The position numbers and the translations under genes are program-made. Source: Gorillibacterium timonense (GTDB lineage Bacteria > Bacillota > Bacilli > Paenibacillales > NBRC-103111). Taken from it: a stretch of DNA of 64,000 bases. The notes under the pieces are model-generated. The model was not told the origin of the DNA, did no database searches, and saw only the letters and a list, made by a program, of their open reading frames with translations. Positions 24,804-32,580 of the stretch are shown here, piece by piece. Within the stretch, counting starts at the first letter, position 1. Each line of letters starts with the position of its first letter. Location of the stretch: positions 1,066,531 through 1,130,530 of the forward strand of contig NZ_LN881723.1 in assembly GCF_001457415.1 (NCBI RefSeq), given 5' to 3'.

Positions 24804-24875
24804 AAGAACACCTCAATCAAGTAGTAAGAATGCAGATGATGCCTGTGGGGGAGCTCCCCAGGACAGAAGGGGATC

Positions 24876-26057
24876 TCAAAAAAAGTCAGACAGGTACGGA
24901 GTGAGACCCGGAAGCCGATTTTCCAGAAGAACGGCTGCCTTCTCGGAGCCTTCGAGCCGGCCCATCTTCCGTAAAGCCGTTGGGGTCTGATACCCCATCA
25001 AGAGAGCCGTCAGCGTCTGAATTGAGCAGGAAAGTGCGCGATCATCCGGCTCTTGGCAAGCAGCCTGATCCGAAAGCTTGACGATCTCAGCCGATCCGTC
25101 CTCCCCGATCGTTAGCTTGAAGCAGCCGACGTTCCATTCGGCCTGTTCGTCCTCCACCTGAAGGATAAGCTCCAGTGTGTCACCGGATCGGAACGGATAA
25201 CGCCGAATAAACGCCTCCGCATCCACAATGCGAGCCATAAAATACGGTGCCGCTTCTTGCTTGAAGCGAGGATTCGGCAGAAGGAAGGACAGCGCATCGT
25301 CCGCAGGCGATTTCATCGTCACCTTGCCGCACATGGAATCGTGGTTGGAAATCCACTTCAGAAGCGCCGACCGGGCCGTTTCGTCCAAATAGATCCATTC
25401 GTGGATCTTCATCTCCGAGCTACGGACGAGATAACGGAGGTAGGCCCTGGGCTCGCCTTGGTCATTCAGCCATACGGCAAACGTGGAGGAGCGGTCCCCG
25501 ACAATCCGTTCCCACCATTCATCCGTGCGTACGAGCATGCCGCTGTAAGCCTTGGCATAGGAATCATAAACCTTGCGCAGCAGGGAAAAGTCACGCGTGC
25601 GCAGGAAGGCTCCGCCCGGGTCCGGGAGTGCCGGAATCCCGTTCAGCTCGAGCTCGTACGTTTTGACATCGGTGTAGATCTCGTATCCGAACTTGCGGTA
25701 AAAGGGGAATGAGAACGGAGCCAACATCGACAGGATCTGCCCCGCTTCCCGCATCACCTGGAACGAGTGCTTCAGCAGCTCGGCGACGAAGCCGCCGCGA
25801 CGGTATTCCGGCCACGTGGAAACGGATGCAATTCCGCCCATGGCAAATTCCCGATCTCCGATGGAGACCGCGAGTGACAGAAGCATGAGTTTCGCAGCCA
25901 GCTTATCCTCCGAATAATACCCCCACAGCTCCTCCGGCTTCAGCTTCTCGATTTTCTTCCGGCGGTCTTCGTCGCTTACTTCATACTGGAAAGCAAACTC
26001 GGACAACCGGAAAAACTCCTCAAAATCATCTGGATGAACATGATGAATTCCGTTCAT
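24876..26057 (-). CDS. Eis-like GNAT N-acetyltransferase
   Basis: 393 residues. The first GNAT domain covers about 1-150, with the acetyl-CoA loop in GGIASVSTWPEYRRGGFVAE near residue 80 and FPFYRKFGYEIYTD. A second GNAT-like domain and a C-terminal sterol-carrier-like domain (about 290-393) complete the three-domain Eis architecture, and the acidic C-terminus LTPYLSDFF is typical, since its carboxylate acts in catalysis. Family members acetylate amines, including aminoglycosides, on Lys or amino groups. Substrate not determinable. GGAGAGGG precedes the ATG. Confidence 0.88.
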   Translation of the reverse strand: MNGIHHVHPDDFEEFFRLSEFAFQYEVSDEDRRKKIEKLKPEELWGYYSEDKLAAKLMLLSLAVSIGDREFAMGGIASVSTWPEYRRGGFVAELLKHSFQVMREAGQILSMLAPFSFPFYRKFGYEIYTDVKTYELELNGIPALPDPGGAFLRTRDFSLLRKVYDSYAKAYSGMLVRTDEWWERIVGDRSSTFAVWLNDQGEPRAYLRYLVRSSEMKIHEWIYLDETARSALLKWISNHDSMCGKVTMKSPADDALSFLLPNPRFKQEAAPYFMARIVDAEAFIRRYPFRSGDTLELILQVEDEQAEWNVGCFKLTIGEDGSAEIVKLSDQAACQEPDDRALSCSIQTLTALLMGYQTPTALRKMGRLEGSEKAAVLLENRLPGLTPYLSDFF

Positions 26058-26104
26058 GGTTTGACCCTCTCCATTTCTTCATCAGAGTGTTGAAAACCGC
26101 AAAC

Positions 26105-26125
26105 GGCCGGCATTTCGCCGGCCTG
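26105..26125 (-). terminator. Short GC-rich terminator
   Basis: GGCCGGC, ATTTC loop, GCCGGCC; on the minus strand followed by GTTTGCGGTTTTC. It lies 31 bases after the membrane protein stop. Confidence 0.6.
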
Positions 26126-26155
26126 AATGAAACACGGGACCTATGAGAATGAACC

Positions 26156-26608
26156 TTAGAAGCGGAAGCTGGCGATGAGCAGAACCGACAGGATCAGCCC
26201 GATCACGACAAGCTCCACGGTCAAGAAGGTAGCCAGCTTGTCCTTGCGAAAAGCGGGTTCTCCTGGCTCCGGCTTCTTGTTCACCACTTTGGTTCCGAGG
26301 ATGGACAGCACAATCATCGACAGCACGATGATCGTCGTCCCGACATCCCTCATGTACGTCAACCAGAAGGGCATTCCCTTCCCCTCGTGGCCGCTGTCCA
26401 TACCGAGCATGCCAAAGCCGCTGATCAGCACGAGAAAGGCAGCGGGATGAGACAGCATATTGAAGACGCGAATGACGGTCCGGACGATCTTCTGCTCTCC
26501 TTCACCCACCTGCTTCTTTAGAAGCGTCAGCAGGACAGCCACCATCACGAGAGAGCCTAACCACACCGCAAGACCAATAAAATGCAGAAAAAGCATGAAA
26601 TCGCTCAC
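26156..26608 (-). CDS. Four-helix membrane protein (CopD/DUF2269-like)
   Basis: About 150 residues with four hydrophobic helices: MLFLHFIGLAVWLGSLVMVA, LSHPAAFLVLISGFGMLG, MRDVGTTIIVLSMIVLSIL and FLTVELVVIGLILSVLLIA. Helix 1 carries the His and Trp pattern HFIGLAVWLG seen in CopD-related and DUF2269 proteins, where the His may bind haem or copper. The GTG at 26608 is seven bases after GGAGG; the GTG at 26617 lies within that site, so I prefer 26608. Function not established. Confidence 0.72.
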   Translation of the reverse strand: MSDFMLFLHFIGLAVWLGSLVMVAVLLTLLKKQVGEGEQKIVRTVIRVFNMLSHPAAFLVLISGFGMLGMDSGHEGKGMPFWLTYMRDVGTTIIVLSMIVLSILGTKVVNKKPEPGEPAFRKDKLATFLTVELVVIGLILSVLLIASFRF

Positions 26609-26778
26609 TCGTATCACCTCCGGACAACTTGAAACGCATGTTTCGCTTCTTGATTATATGACAGGCCCACTCCCGGTGGCAAAGTATTTCCTCCGTGCTT
26701 GCATTTTGTGCGGGCGAGTTCTATTCTACCATTGTCAGATCCCTTTATTCTTTGTGAAATCAAGGAGGCGTTATTCAC

Positions 26779-27342
26779 ATGTACGACGTAATCGTCATCG
26801 GTGCAGGCCCAGCCGGGGCAAGCGCAGCTTTGTTCACAGCCAAGGCAGGCAAAAAGACCCTCGTCCTCGACAGCGATCAAAGCATCACCAAGCGAGCTTG
26901 GATTGAAAACCATTATGGCGCTCCCGATATTGCGGGACCCGATCTGGTGGAGACCGGCAAGAAGCAAGCAGCCAAATTCGGCGCGGAGTTCGTTACGGCC
27001 AAAGCCACGAGTTTAAGCTCGGACGGGACAGCCGTCAAGGTGGAGACGGAGGAGGCTTCCTACGAAACAAGCCATGTCATTCTGGCGACTGGACTCTCTG
27101 TCGAGCTTGCCGAGAGCGCGGGGCTGAACATCGTACCCGGAACGGAGCCTCGCGTCAAAGCCATCATTGAAGTCGATGCCGCAGGCAAAACCAGCCTTGC
27201 TCATGTATGGGCTGCGGGCGGCTGCGCCGGCACCAGCCTGCACACCATCATCACCGCAGGCGATGGCGCCAAAGCGGCGATCGGCGTTATCAGCGAGTTG
27301 AACGGCGAGCGGTATGTCGATCACGATGTGCTGAAGAAGTAA
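26779..27342 (+). CDS. Minimal FAD-binding oxidoreductase, thioredoxin-reductase-like
   Basis: 187 residues, against about 310 for thioredoxin reductase. The N-terminal FAD motif is VIVIGAGPAGASAALF; SITKRAWIENHYGAP corresponds to the LLIEN-YPGFP region; the distal FAD strand reads HVWAAGGCAGTSLHTIITA, where the usual Gly-Asp is Gly-Gly. The complete NADPH-binding domain and its redox Cys pair are missing, with the two FAD halves joined directly through VKVETEEASYETSHVILATG. Such one-domain proteins recur in Bacillales, but the electron donor is unknown. AAGGAGG lies ten bases before the ATG. Single-gene unit with terminator. Confidence 0.85.
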   Translation: MYDVIVIGAGPAGASAALFTAKAGKKTLVLDSDQSITKRAWIENHYGAPDIAGPDLVETGKKQAAKFGAEFVTAKATSLSSDGTAVKVETEEASYETSHVILATGLSVELAESAGLNIVPGTEPRVKAIIEVDAAGKTSLAHVWAAGGCAGTSLHTIITAGDGAKAAIGVISELNGERYVDHDVLKK

Positions 27343-27354
27343 CGACAATGAGAA

Positions 27355-27404
27355 AAAGAGCCTCGGTACCGTCCTCTGCAAAAGGGCGGACCGGGGCTCT
27401 TCGC
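27355..27404. terminator. Bidirectional terminator
   Basis: Stem AAGAGCCTCGGTACCG with CGGACCGGGGCTCTT, between the FAD protein gene and the histidine phosphatase gene. Confidence 0.8.
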
Positions 27405-27430
27405 TTATCTCTCCAATGGAACGTTTCCGG

Positions 27431-28039
27431 TTAACAGGAAGCGCTGTCCTCGGAAGTATCGGCGGGTACTTCCAGATGCTTGTCGCAGGGGGGCAGCACA
27501 CAGCTCCAGGAGGAATCGCTGCCGCTCAACACGCACAGGGATGTATTCCCGACATGCGGGATATCGTCCACCTGCAGCAGATGCTCGATGGTTCGGGCGA
27601 TCCATGCCCCGTGGCTGACGATCAGAATTTTATGGTCCGGATGCAGAGAGGCCTTTTCCCGCAAAAAGTCCATACTCCGCGATAAAATCGACTCGACGCT
27701 CTCTTCTCCGTGATCAAGGTTCGCCCAATCCGCTCCCCATAGCGCGATGCGGTCCGCCACCGTCGTTCCGTCCAAACGTCCGTGCGACTTTTCCCTCAGA
27801 CGCGGATCGAAGCCGGTTACCTCCATGCCCATCGCCTCGGCCACGATCTCCGCCGTCACTCTTGCGCGGGATAAATCGCTGCTGTAGAGATAATCCCAGT
27901 GCTCCTTGGCAAGCCGCTCTCCCAGAAGTCGGGCTTGGCGGATTCCCTCTGCATTCAGTGGTACGTCATGCTGCCCCTGGGCTCGGTATTCCGAATTCCA
28001 GTCCGTCAGTCCGTGCCGGACAAATCCAAATGTAACCAC
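27431..28039 (-). CDS. Histidine phosphatase (phosphoglycerate mutase-like)
   Basis: 202 residues of branch 1. The catalytic motif is FVRHGLTDWN with His near residue 9; the second Arg is in SDLSRARVTAEI, the Glu in RLREKSHGRLDG, and the second His in ILIVSHGAWIARTIE near residue 145. It would act as a phosphomonoesterase in the cytoplasm; a substrate such as a sugar phosphate cannot be told from the sequence. The C-terminal tail has four Cys and is Ser-rich (EDSASC). GTG start with AGGAG upstream. Single gene. Confidence 0.9.
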   Translation of the reverse strand: MVTFGFVRHGLTDWNSEYRAQGQHDVPLNAEGIRQARLLGERLAKEHWDYLYSSDLSRARVTAEIVAEAMGMEVTGFDPRLREKSHGRLDGTTVADRIALWGADWANLDHGEESVESILSRSMDFLREKASLHPDHKILIVSHGAWIARTIEHLLQVDDIPHVGNTSLCVLSGSDSSWSCVLPPCDKHLEVPADTSEDSASC

Positions 28040-28280
28040 TCGCTCACTCCTACCTGTTGTTCGCGCTTCTTTGTGTTAGCCCCGATTCATAATTAGCGGG
28101 GCGTTCTATCCAGTTGGGTTGATTTTTGCACAGCTTGCCAGTCCAGTCAATGGGACAACCCGCCGCGAGATTGATTCCAGCCTCAAAGGATTTCCCCTGG
28201 CCGCTCCCTGTCGGATTTCATTTGGGCTCACGCCCTCAGGAAGATTCACATAGGATATCCAAAGCAAGACGCCCGCCTAT

Positions 28281-28409
28281 CCCGATTCCCGATTCCTTTC
28301 GATTCCATGCTTATCCCGATCCCTTTCGATTCCATGCTTATCCCTATTCCTTTCGATTCCATGCTTATCCCGATCCCTTTCGATTCCATGCTCATCCCGA
28401 TTCCATTCT
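28281..28409 (+). repeat. 27-bp tandem repeat array upstream of a cupin gene
   Basis: Four full units at 28288, 28315, 28342 and 28369, each beginning CCCGAT or CCCTAT and containing CCTTTCGATTCCATGCTTAT, with partial units at both ends. The units differ at only a few positions. The array ends 23 bases before the cupin start codon. Because the period is a multiple of three, an open frame through it gives an FRFHAYPDP repeat, but the ribosome site lies after the array. Confidence 0.85.
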
Positions 28410-28431
28410 AAAGAGAGGTTGGAACCTTCCC

Positions 28432-29256
28432 ATGATTTCATACATGGATTATACCTCGCCGGATGTTAAATTCAGCTTCGATCTCCGCAATAGCCGCTTG
28501 ATGGCCAAAGACAGCGACAATTACATCAACATCTTGTCCGTACAGCAGTTGAACACGCTCGGTAATACCTCACTCTTGGATATCTTCCTCAGCAAATCCA
28601 ATGTGGTGGAGCCGCATATCCATCAAAACGCTTCCGAATTGGTGTATTGCGTCTCCGGCTCAGCGGTTGTTTCTCTGATCAATCCCTTTACGAAAAAGCT
28701 CCTCAACTTTCCCATTCGTCCGCAGCAGGTCGCCAATGTTCCGCAAGGCTGGTGGCATTACGAAGTCGCCCTGGAAGACGACACTCATCTTCTGGCCGTC
28801 TTCGACGCCCCGGTTCCGGAATTCGTCAACGGGTCCGATATTCTCCGGCTGACCCCAGCGGAAATTTTGTCCCATGCCTACTGCCTGGATGAAGCGTTGA
28901 TCAAGGAAGCCTTAGCGCCGATCAAAGACACGGTGATCATCGGACCGCCCAAGGATTGCAGGCTCGCGCAAGTCGGCGGTGTCGAGAATGTGTCGGCGAA
29001 CCCTCCGGCAGCCCTCCAGATGGGAAGCCGCCAATCCATTCCATCCTTCGGATCAGCTCATCCACAGGCAGGCAGTTACTCCCCTTCCGGGTTCGGGCAG
29101 CCAACCGGCTATGATCCCTATGGGCAGCCGCTCTATTCCTCAGCCGTTCCCGCAGGCTATCGGTATGACAATTCGGCTGCCGGTGCGGCTTATGGCGGAG
29201 GCTATCCTGCCTATCCGCCGCAGATTCGTTATGGCTGGCAAGCGGACGGACAATAA
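28432..29256 (+). CDS. Cupin-domain protein with Gly/Tyr/Pro-rich tail
   Basis: 274 residues. The first 175 form a cupin: VEPHIHQNASELVYCVSG carries the motif-1 His, His and Glu, and NVPQGWWHYEVALEDDTHLLA the second His. A polar tail from about 190 is rich in Gly, Tyr, Pro and Ser, with GFGQPTGYDPYGQPLY and GYRYDNSAAGAAYGGG. Such tails occur in spore-coat proteins, and that is a possible role in a sporulating host, but it is inference. The start at 28432 follows GAGAGG; the open frame runs far upstream through the tandem array without a ribosome site. A minor uncertainty is whether the repeat is translated. Confidence 0.8.
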   Translation: MISYMDYTSPDVKFSFDLRNSRLMAKDSDNYINILSVQQLNTLGNTSLLDIFLSKSNVVEPHIHQNASELVYCVSGSAVVSLINPFTKKLLNFPIRPQQVANVPQGWWHYEVALEDDTHLLAVFDAPVPEFVNGSDILRLTPAEILSHAYCLDEALIKEALAPIKDTVIIGPPKDCRLAQVGGVENVSANPPAALQMGSRQSIPSFGSAHPQAGSYSPSGFGQPTGYDPYGQPLYSSAVPAGYRYDNSAAGAAYGGGYPAYPPQIRYGWQADGQ

Positions 29257-29282
29257 CGAAGGAACGATACCGATCATACGAT

Positions 29283-29383
29283 TATACGTTACCCATTCTA
29301 ATCGTACGGACAGGAGTCCACGTCAATTGGCATCGGATAGACTGCCTCCACCAATAGCTATCCCATGTCGGTTCGAGTACGCA
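29283..29383 (-). repeat. Interspersed repeat element, copy D
   Basis: About 100 bp, oriented like copies A and C, and the most diverged. Core CTAATCGTACGGACAGG then GTCAATTGGCATCGGATAG; right end GGTTCGAGTACGCAGCC. It lies between the cupin gene and a bidirectional terminator. Confidence 0.4.
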
Positions 29384-29422
29384 GCCAACATCTGCGGAAT
29401 CGTTTGACGAACAGATGCCAGA

Positions 29423-29477
29423 AAGAAGGGGCACAGCAAAAAAGGAGAGAGTCCTTCCTTCTGCTGTGCCCCTTCTT
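29423..29477. terminator. Bidirectional terminator
   Basis: Stem AAGAAGGGGCACAGCA with TGCTGTGCCCCTTCTT. It separates the cupin gene from the convergent aminotransferase gene. Confidence 0.8.
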
Positions 29478-29539
29478 CGTGCAGGCCTGGCTGAAAGGTG
29501 GCTACTCGCCGCCTTCCAGCTTTCCTCCGTTGCCTGACC

Positions 29540-30742
29540 TTACGCCTGAGCGAAGCCCGTCCGGTACTCTTCGGCAAGACGCTCGAAGGCCGGGAGCGAG
29601 CGCCGAATCCGCTCGGCGGGTACGCAGTAGGAGATTCGCACATAGCCTGGACAACCGAAATCATCGCCAGGAACGAAGAGAAGATCGTGCTTCTGCGCCC
29701 GGGCACAGAAGGCGTTCGCATCCTCTTCCAACGCTTTGACGAACAGGTAGAAGGCTCCCTGCGGATAGACGCACTCGTATCCGTACTCCTTCAGCGCCTG
29801 ATAGAGCAGATCGCGGTTCTCCTTGTACACCGACAGGTCCGCCGTCTCGCCGAGGCATTTCGCGATCGCCTTCTGGAACAGACTCGGCGCACATACATAG
29901 CCGAGCGCCCGGCCCGCTCCGCAGATGGCGGCATATACCTTGTCCGCATCCTCCATCCCGTTCGGAACGAGCACATACCCGATCCTCTCTCCAGGAACCG
30001 ACAGCGACTTGCTGTAGGAGTAGCAGACCAGTGTGTTGGCATAATAGAGCGGGAAGAACGGAACATCGACCCCGTCGTATACGATCTCCCGATACGGCTC
30101 GTCGGTGATCAAGTAAATGGCGTGTCCATACTCCTGCTCTTTCGCCTTCAAGAGCTCGCAGAGCTTGACGACGGTCTCCTCCGAATAAACGACTCCCGTT
30201 GGATTATTGGGGGAATTGACGAGAACGGCTTTGGTTTTCTCATTAATCAACCGCTCAAAATCGGCAAATTCGATTTGAAAGTCATCACGCTTCGGCGGGA
30301 CTACAACGAGACTCGCACCTGCCGCTTCCACAAACACCTTGTACTCGGTAAAAAACGGTGCGAACGCGATCACTTCGTCGCCCGTCCCCGCCACTGCCTT
30401 GATGCTGACGCTGAGCGAGGCAGCGGCGCCGACCGTCATGTACAACCGATCGGCCCGGTAATCCGTGCCGTAGAGGCCGTTCAGGTAATCGGCGATAGCC
30501 TGCCGCACCTCTGGATCGCCCTGAGCCGAGGTATAGCTATGTACGGATACCGAGTCCTCTTGCGTCAGCAGATCAAGGAGCGCCTGCTTCACTGACTCCG
30601 GCGCCGGTGCGCTCGGATTGCCCAAGCTGAAGTCGTACACATTGTCCGCTCCGATCTCAGCCGCCCGCTTTTTGCCGAACTCAAAAATTTCCCGAATTAC
30701 CGAACGTTTGCTGCCAAGCTCGTACATCTTTTGCGATACCAT
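29540..30742 (-). CDS. Class I/II PLP-dependent aminotransferase
   Basis: 400 residues of fold type I. The substrate-side N-terminal stretch is FSLGNPSAPAPESVKQALLD; NSPNNPTGVVYSEET is the Asn-Pro motif; the PLP Lys is in CYSYSKSLSVPGERIGY near residue 245; the C-terminal Arg is in PGYVRISYCVP. This is a pyridoxal-phosphate aminotransferase of the aspartate/aromatic type. GGAGGG precedes the ATG. The next gene upstream on the same strand is an LDH-like 2-hydroxyacid dehydrogenase 64 bases away, so the pair may interconvert amino acids, 2-oxo acids and hydroxy acids. That link is inference. Confidence 0.9.
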   Translation of the reverse strand: MVSQKMYELGSKRSVIREIFEFGKKRAAEIGADNVYDFSLGNPSAPAPESVKQALLDLLTQEDSVSVHSYTSAQGDPEVRQAIADYLNGLYGTDYRADRLYMTVGAAASLSVSIKAVAGTGDEVIAFAPFFTEYKVFVEAAGASLVVVPPKRDDFQIEFADFERLINEKTKAVLVNSPNNPTGVVYSEETVVKLCELLKAKEQEYGHAIYLITDEPYREIVYDGVDVPFFPLYYANTLVCYSYSKSLSVPGERIGYVLVPNGMEDADKVYAAICGAGRALGYVCAPSLFQKAIAKCLGETADLSVYKENRDLLYQALKEYGYECVYPQGAFYLFVKALEEDANAFCARAQKHDLLFVPGDDFGCPGYVRISYCVPAERIRRSLPAFERLAEEYRTGFAQA

Positions 30743-30806
30743 CGGTTTCCCTCCTTATTCACCCGCCTGTGATTCAAATCCGAACCACGGGTGGCTTGAT
30801 TATGAA

Positions 30807-31772
30807 CTATCGATTCGTTGGTTCGATTACTACTTTCTCACAGTAGCCGCGGATGAGCTTCACAGAGTCGCTCAACGCTTGTCGTTCCTCGACCGTCAGA
30901 TGCAGCTCGACCAGCTCTTTGACACCTTGATTGTTGATGACGGCGGGGATTCCGGCGTAGACACCGCTTTCTCCGTATTCCCCGTGCAGCATGGCCGAGA
31001 CCGGGATGACCTTATTTTCATCCCGCAGAATCGCCTGGATGATCTGCACGGTCGTCGCGGCGATGCCGAAGGTGGTTGCTCCCTTCGCCATGACGATGTC
31101 ATAGGCGACCTGCATGATATGCTTGCCCATATCGTTGACATTAAAGCCGGGGAACCGGTCCGGGTTATCCTTCAGGATATCAAGGAACCGCTTACCGCCA
31201 ACGGTCACCTGGCTCCACGGAACCATCTGTGAGTCGCCGTGCTCGCCCATACATAGCGCATAGACGCTTTGCGGATCGACGTTCATGGTCTCGGACAGGT
31301 GGTATTTCAGCCGGGCGGAGTCAAGCGCCGTTCCGGTCCCAATCACCCGACTGTCCGGCAGACCGGACCATTTCTGCACGCAATACGTCATGATGTCGAC
31401 CGGATTCGTGATCACGACAAACATCCCCTGGAAGCCGCTCTCCATGACTGGCGTCACGATGCTCCGCACCACTTCCGCAGCCTGCTCCACTTGATCGAGC
31501 CGGGTCTGCCCCATCACGTACGGCAGCGCCGCCGCGATGACCACGAGATCAGCGTCACCGCAATCGGCATAGTCGCCGTCCGTCACGTTCATCCGGATGC
31601 CGCGGTACCCGAGAGAGTGCTGGAGATCCTTCGCCTCCGCCCAGGCCTTCTTCTTGTTTCTGTCAATCAAAACCAGGTCGTCGCAGGTGTGGTTGATGGC
31701 GAGATTAAACGCAACCGCTGCTCCGACGGACCCGGTCCCGACGATAACGATTTTGCTTCGACTGATCGGCAT
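30807..31772 (-). CDS. L-lactate dehydrogenase-like 2-hydroxyacid dehydrogenase
   Basis: 321 residues of the LDH/MDH superfamily. The NAD motif is IVIVGTGSVGAAVAF; the catalytic Arg lies in GQTRLDQVEQ; the substrate Arg in GTALDSARLKY; the catalytic His and Asp in CMGEHGDSQMVPWS. The specificity loop normally carries Gln (LDH, NQKPGETR) or Arg (MDH). Here the aligned segment is ALPYVMGQTR, so Tyr or Val replaces that residue. The substrate may thus not be pyruvate. Start at 31772 with AAAGGAG upstream; an upstream ATG at 31808 would place the ribosome site inside the gene. Confidence 0.85.
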   Translation of the reverse strand: MPISRSKIVIVGTGSVGAAVAFNLAINHTCDDLVLIDRNKKKAWAEAKDLQHSLGYRGIRMNVTDGDYADCGDADLVVIAAALPYVMGQTRLDQVEQAAEVVRSIVTPVMESGFQGMFVVITNPVDIMTYCVQKWSGLPDSRVIGTGTALDSARLKYHLSETMNVDPQSVYALCMGEHGDSQMVPWSQVTVGGKRFLDILKDNPDRFPGFNVNDMGKHIMQVAYDIVMAKGATTFGIAATTVQIIQAILRDENKVIPVSAMLHGEYGESGVYAGIPAVINNQGVKELVELHLTVEERQALSDSVKLIRGYCEKVVIEPTNR

Positions 31773-31872
31773 AAGGCACTGAGCTCTCCTTTGACTATTT
31801 TCATTCATTATAGAGAGGTTGCGCCGTATGGGCAATGGGGAAGTCTTACCGACTCGGATCTCCCTTCCTCAC

Positions 31873-32580
31873 TCAGATCAAGTCCTTGGTTTCCACGTTG
31901 CGGATCGAGAGAAAGGCAAAAACCAAGGAAAGAGCGATCAGAACGAGAGGAAAGAGCGGACGGTTAGCGAGCGTGTAGTCCCCAATGTTCGCTTGAGTCA
32001 GCAGGATGAGCAGAAACGAGGTGACGATCGTCGCCTTGGAGGATCGCAGAACGAGCCCGACAAACAAAGCGATGAAGCTCACGCTGACGGTGACAACCGA
32101 CTTCAAGACGAGCTGGGCATAGAAGGAGAGGTGCGTCATGTCATAATCAATCGGAAAGGCGGACGCTTTGTAGGCCGAGCCTGCAAGAATGCAGCCATAG
32201 ATCAGCAGCTTGGTCAGAACCAAAGCGACGAAATTGAAGATCCAGACCGCAAGCATTTGGGAGATCAGAATATTGCGCCGCTTGATCGGGTAGGAGAACA
32301 TCAGGTTCATGGTTTTGTTCTTATAAGCGCTGACAATAAAGCTCGCCAGCATCAGGCTGGTGAAGATCAGGAACGTAACGCCCGTCACCATTTCCACCGA
32401 AGCCGACATAAAATTGTACCCCTCTGCGGTATCCGGCACGCCGGTGTCCGGGTCATTCGCGATGCCGAAATAGGCGGTGGCAAACAAGAACAGACCCAGT
32501 ACTCCTGCAACGATGAGAGCATTCCGGATGTACCGTGCAATGTGGTTCTTTTTCCATTCCAACCGGATCAATTTCAGCAT
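31873..32580 (-). CDS. ABC-2 type permease (BcrB-like)
   Basis: 235 residues with six membrane segments, starting LIRLEWKKNHIARYIRNALI, with FSYPIKRRNILISQMLAV, the usual cytoplasmic loop of ABC-2 permeases, near residue 100. It is the membrane partner of the ATPase encoded immediately upstream; the two genes overlap by seven bases. The BcrAB type commonly exports peptide antibiotics or confers resistance to them. The two-component system upstream supports a role in antimicrobial peptide defence. The substrate is not known. Confidence 0.85.
   Translation of the reverse strand: MLKLIRLEWKKNHIARYIRNALIVAGVLGLFLFATAYFGIANDPDTGVPDTAEGYNFMSASVEMVTGVTFLIFTSLMLASFIVSAYKNKTMNLMFSYPIKRRNILISQMLAVWIFNFVALVLTKLLIYGCILAGSAYKASAFPIDYDMTHLSFYAQLVLKSVVTVSVSFIALFVGLVLRSSKATIVTSFLLILLTQANIGDYTLANRPLFPLVLIALSLVFAFLSIRNVETKDLI

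Noticed and set aside
23425..24816. Long minus-strand frame overlapping the SNF transporter
   Set aside because: It reads in another frame as an Arg/Gly-rich sequence; the frame giving NIWRFPYL and regular hydrophobic helices is the real one.
28126..28431. Open frame extending the cupin gene about 100 codons upstream through the tandem repeats
   Set aside because: No ribosome site at its first ATG, the repeated FRFHAYPDP residues come from a DNA tandem array whose period happens to be 27, and a plausible site precedes the ATG at 28432.
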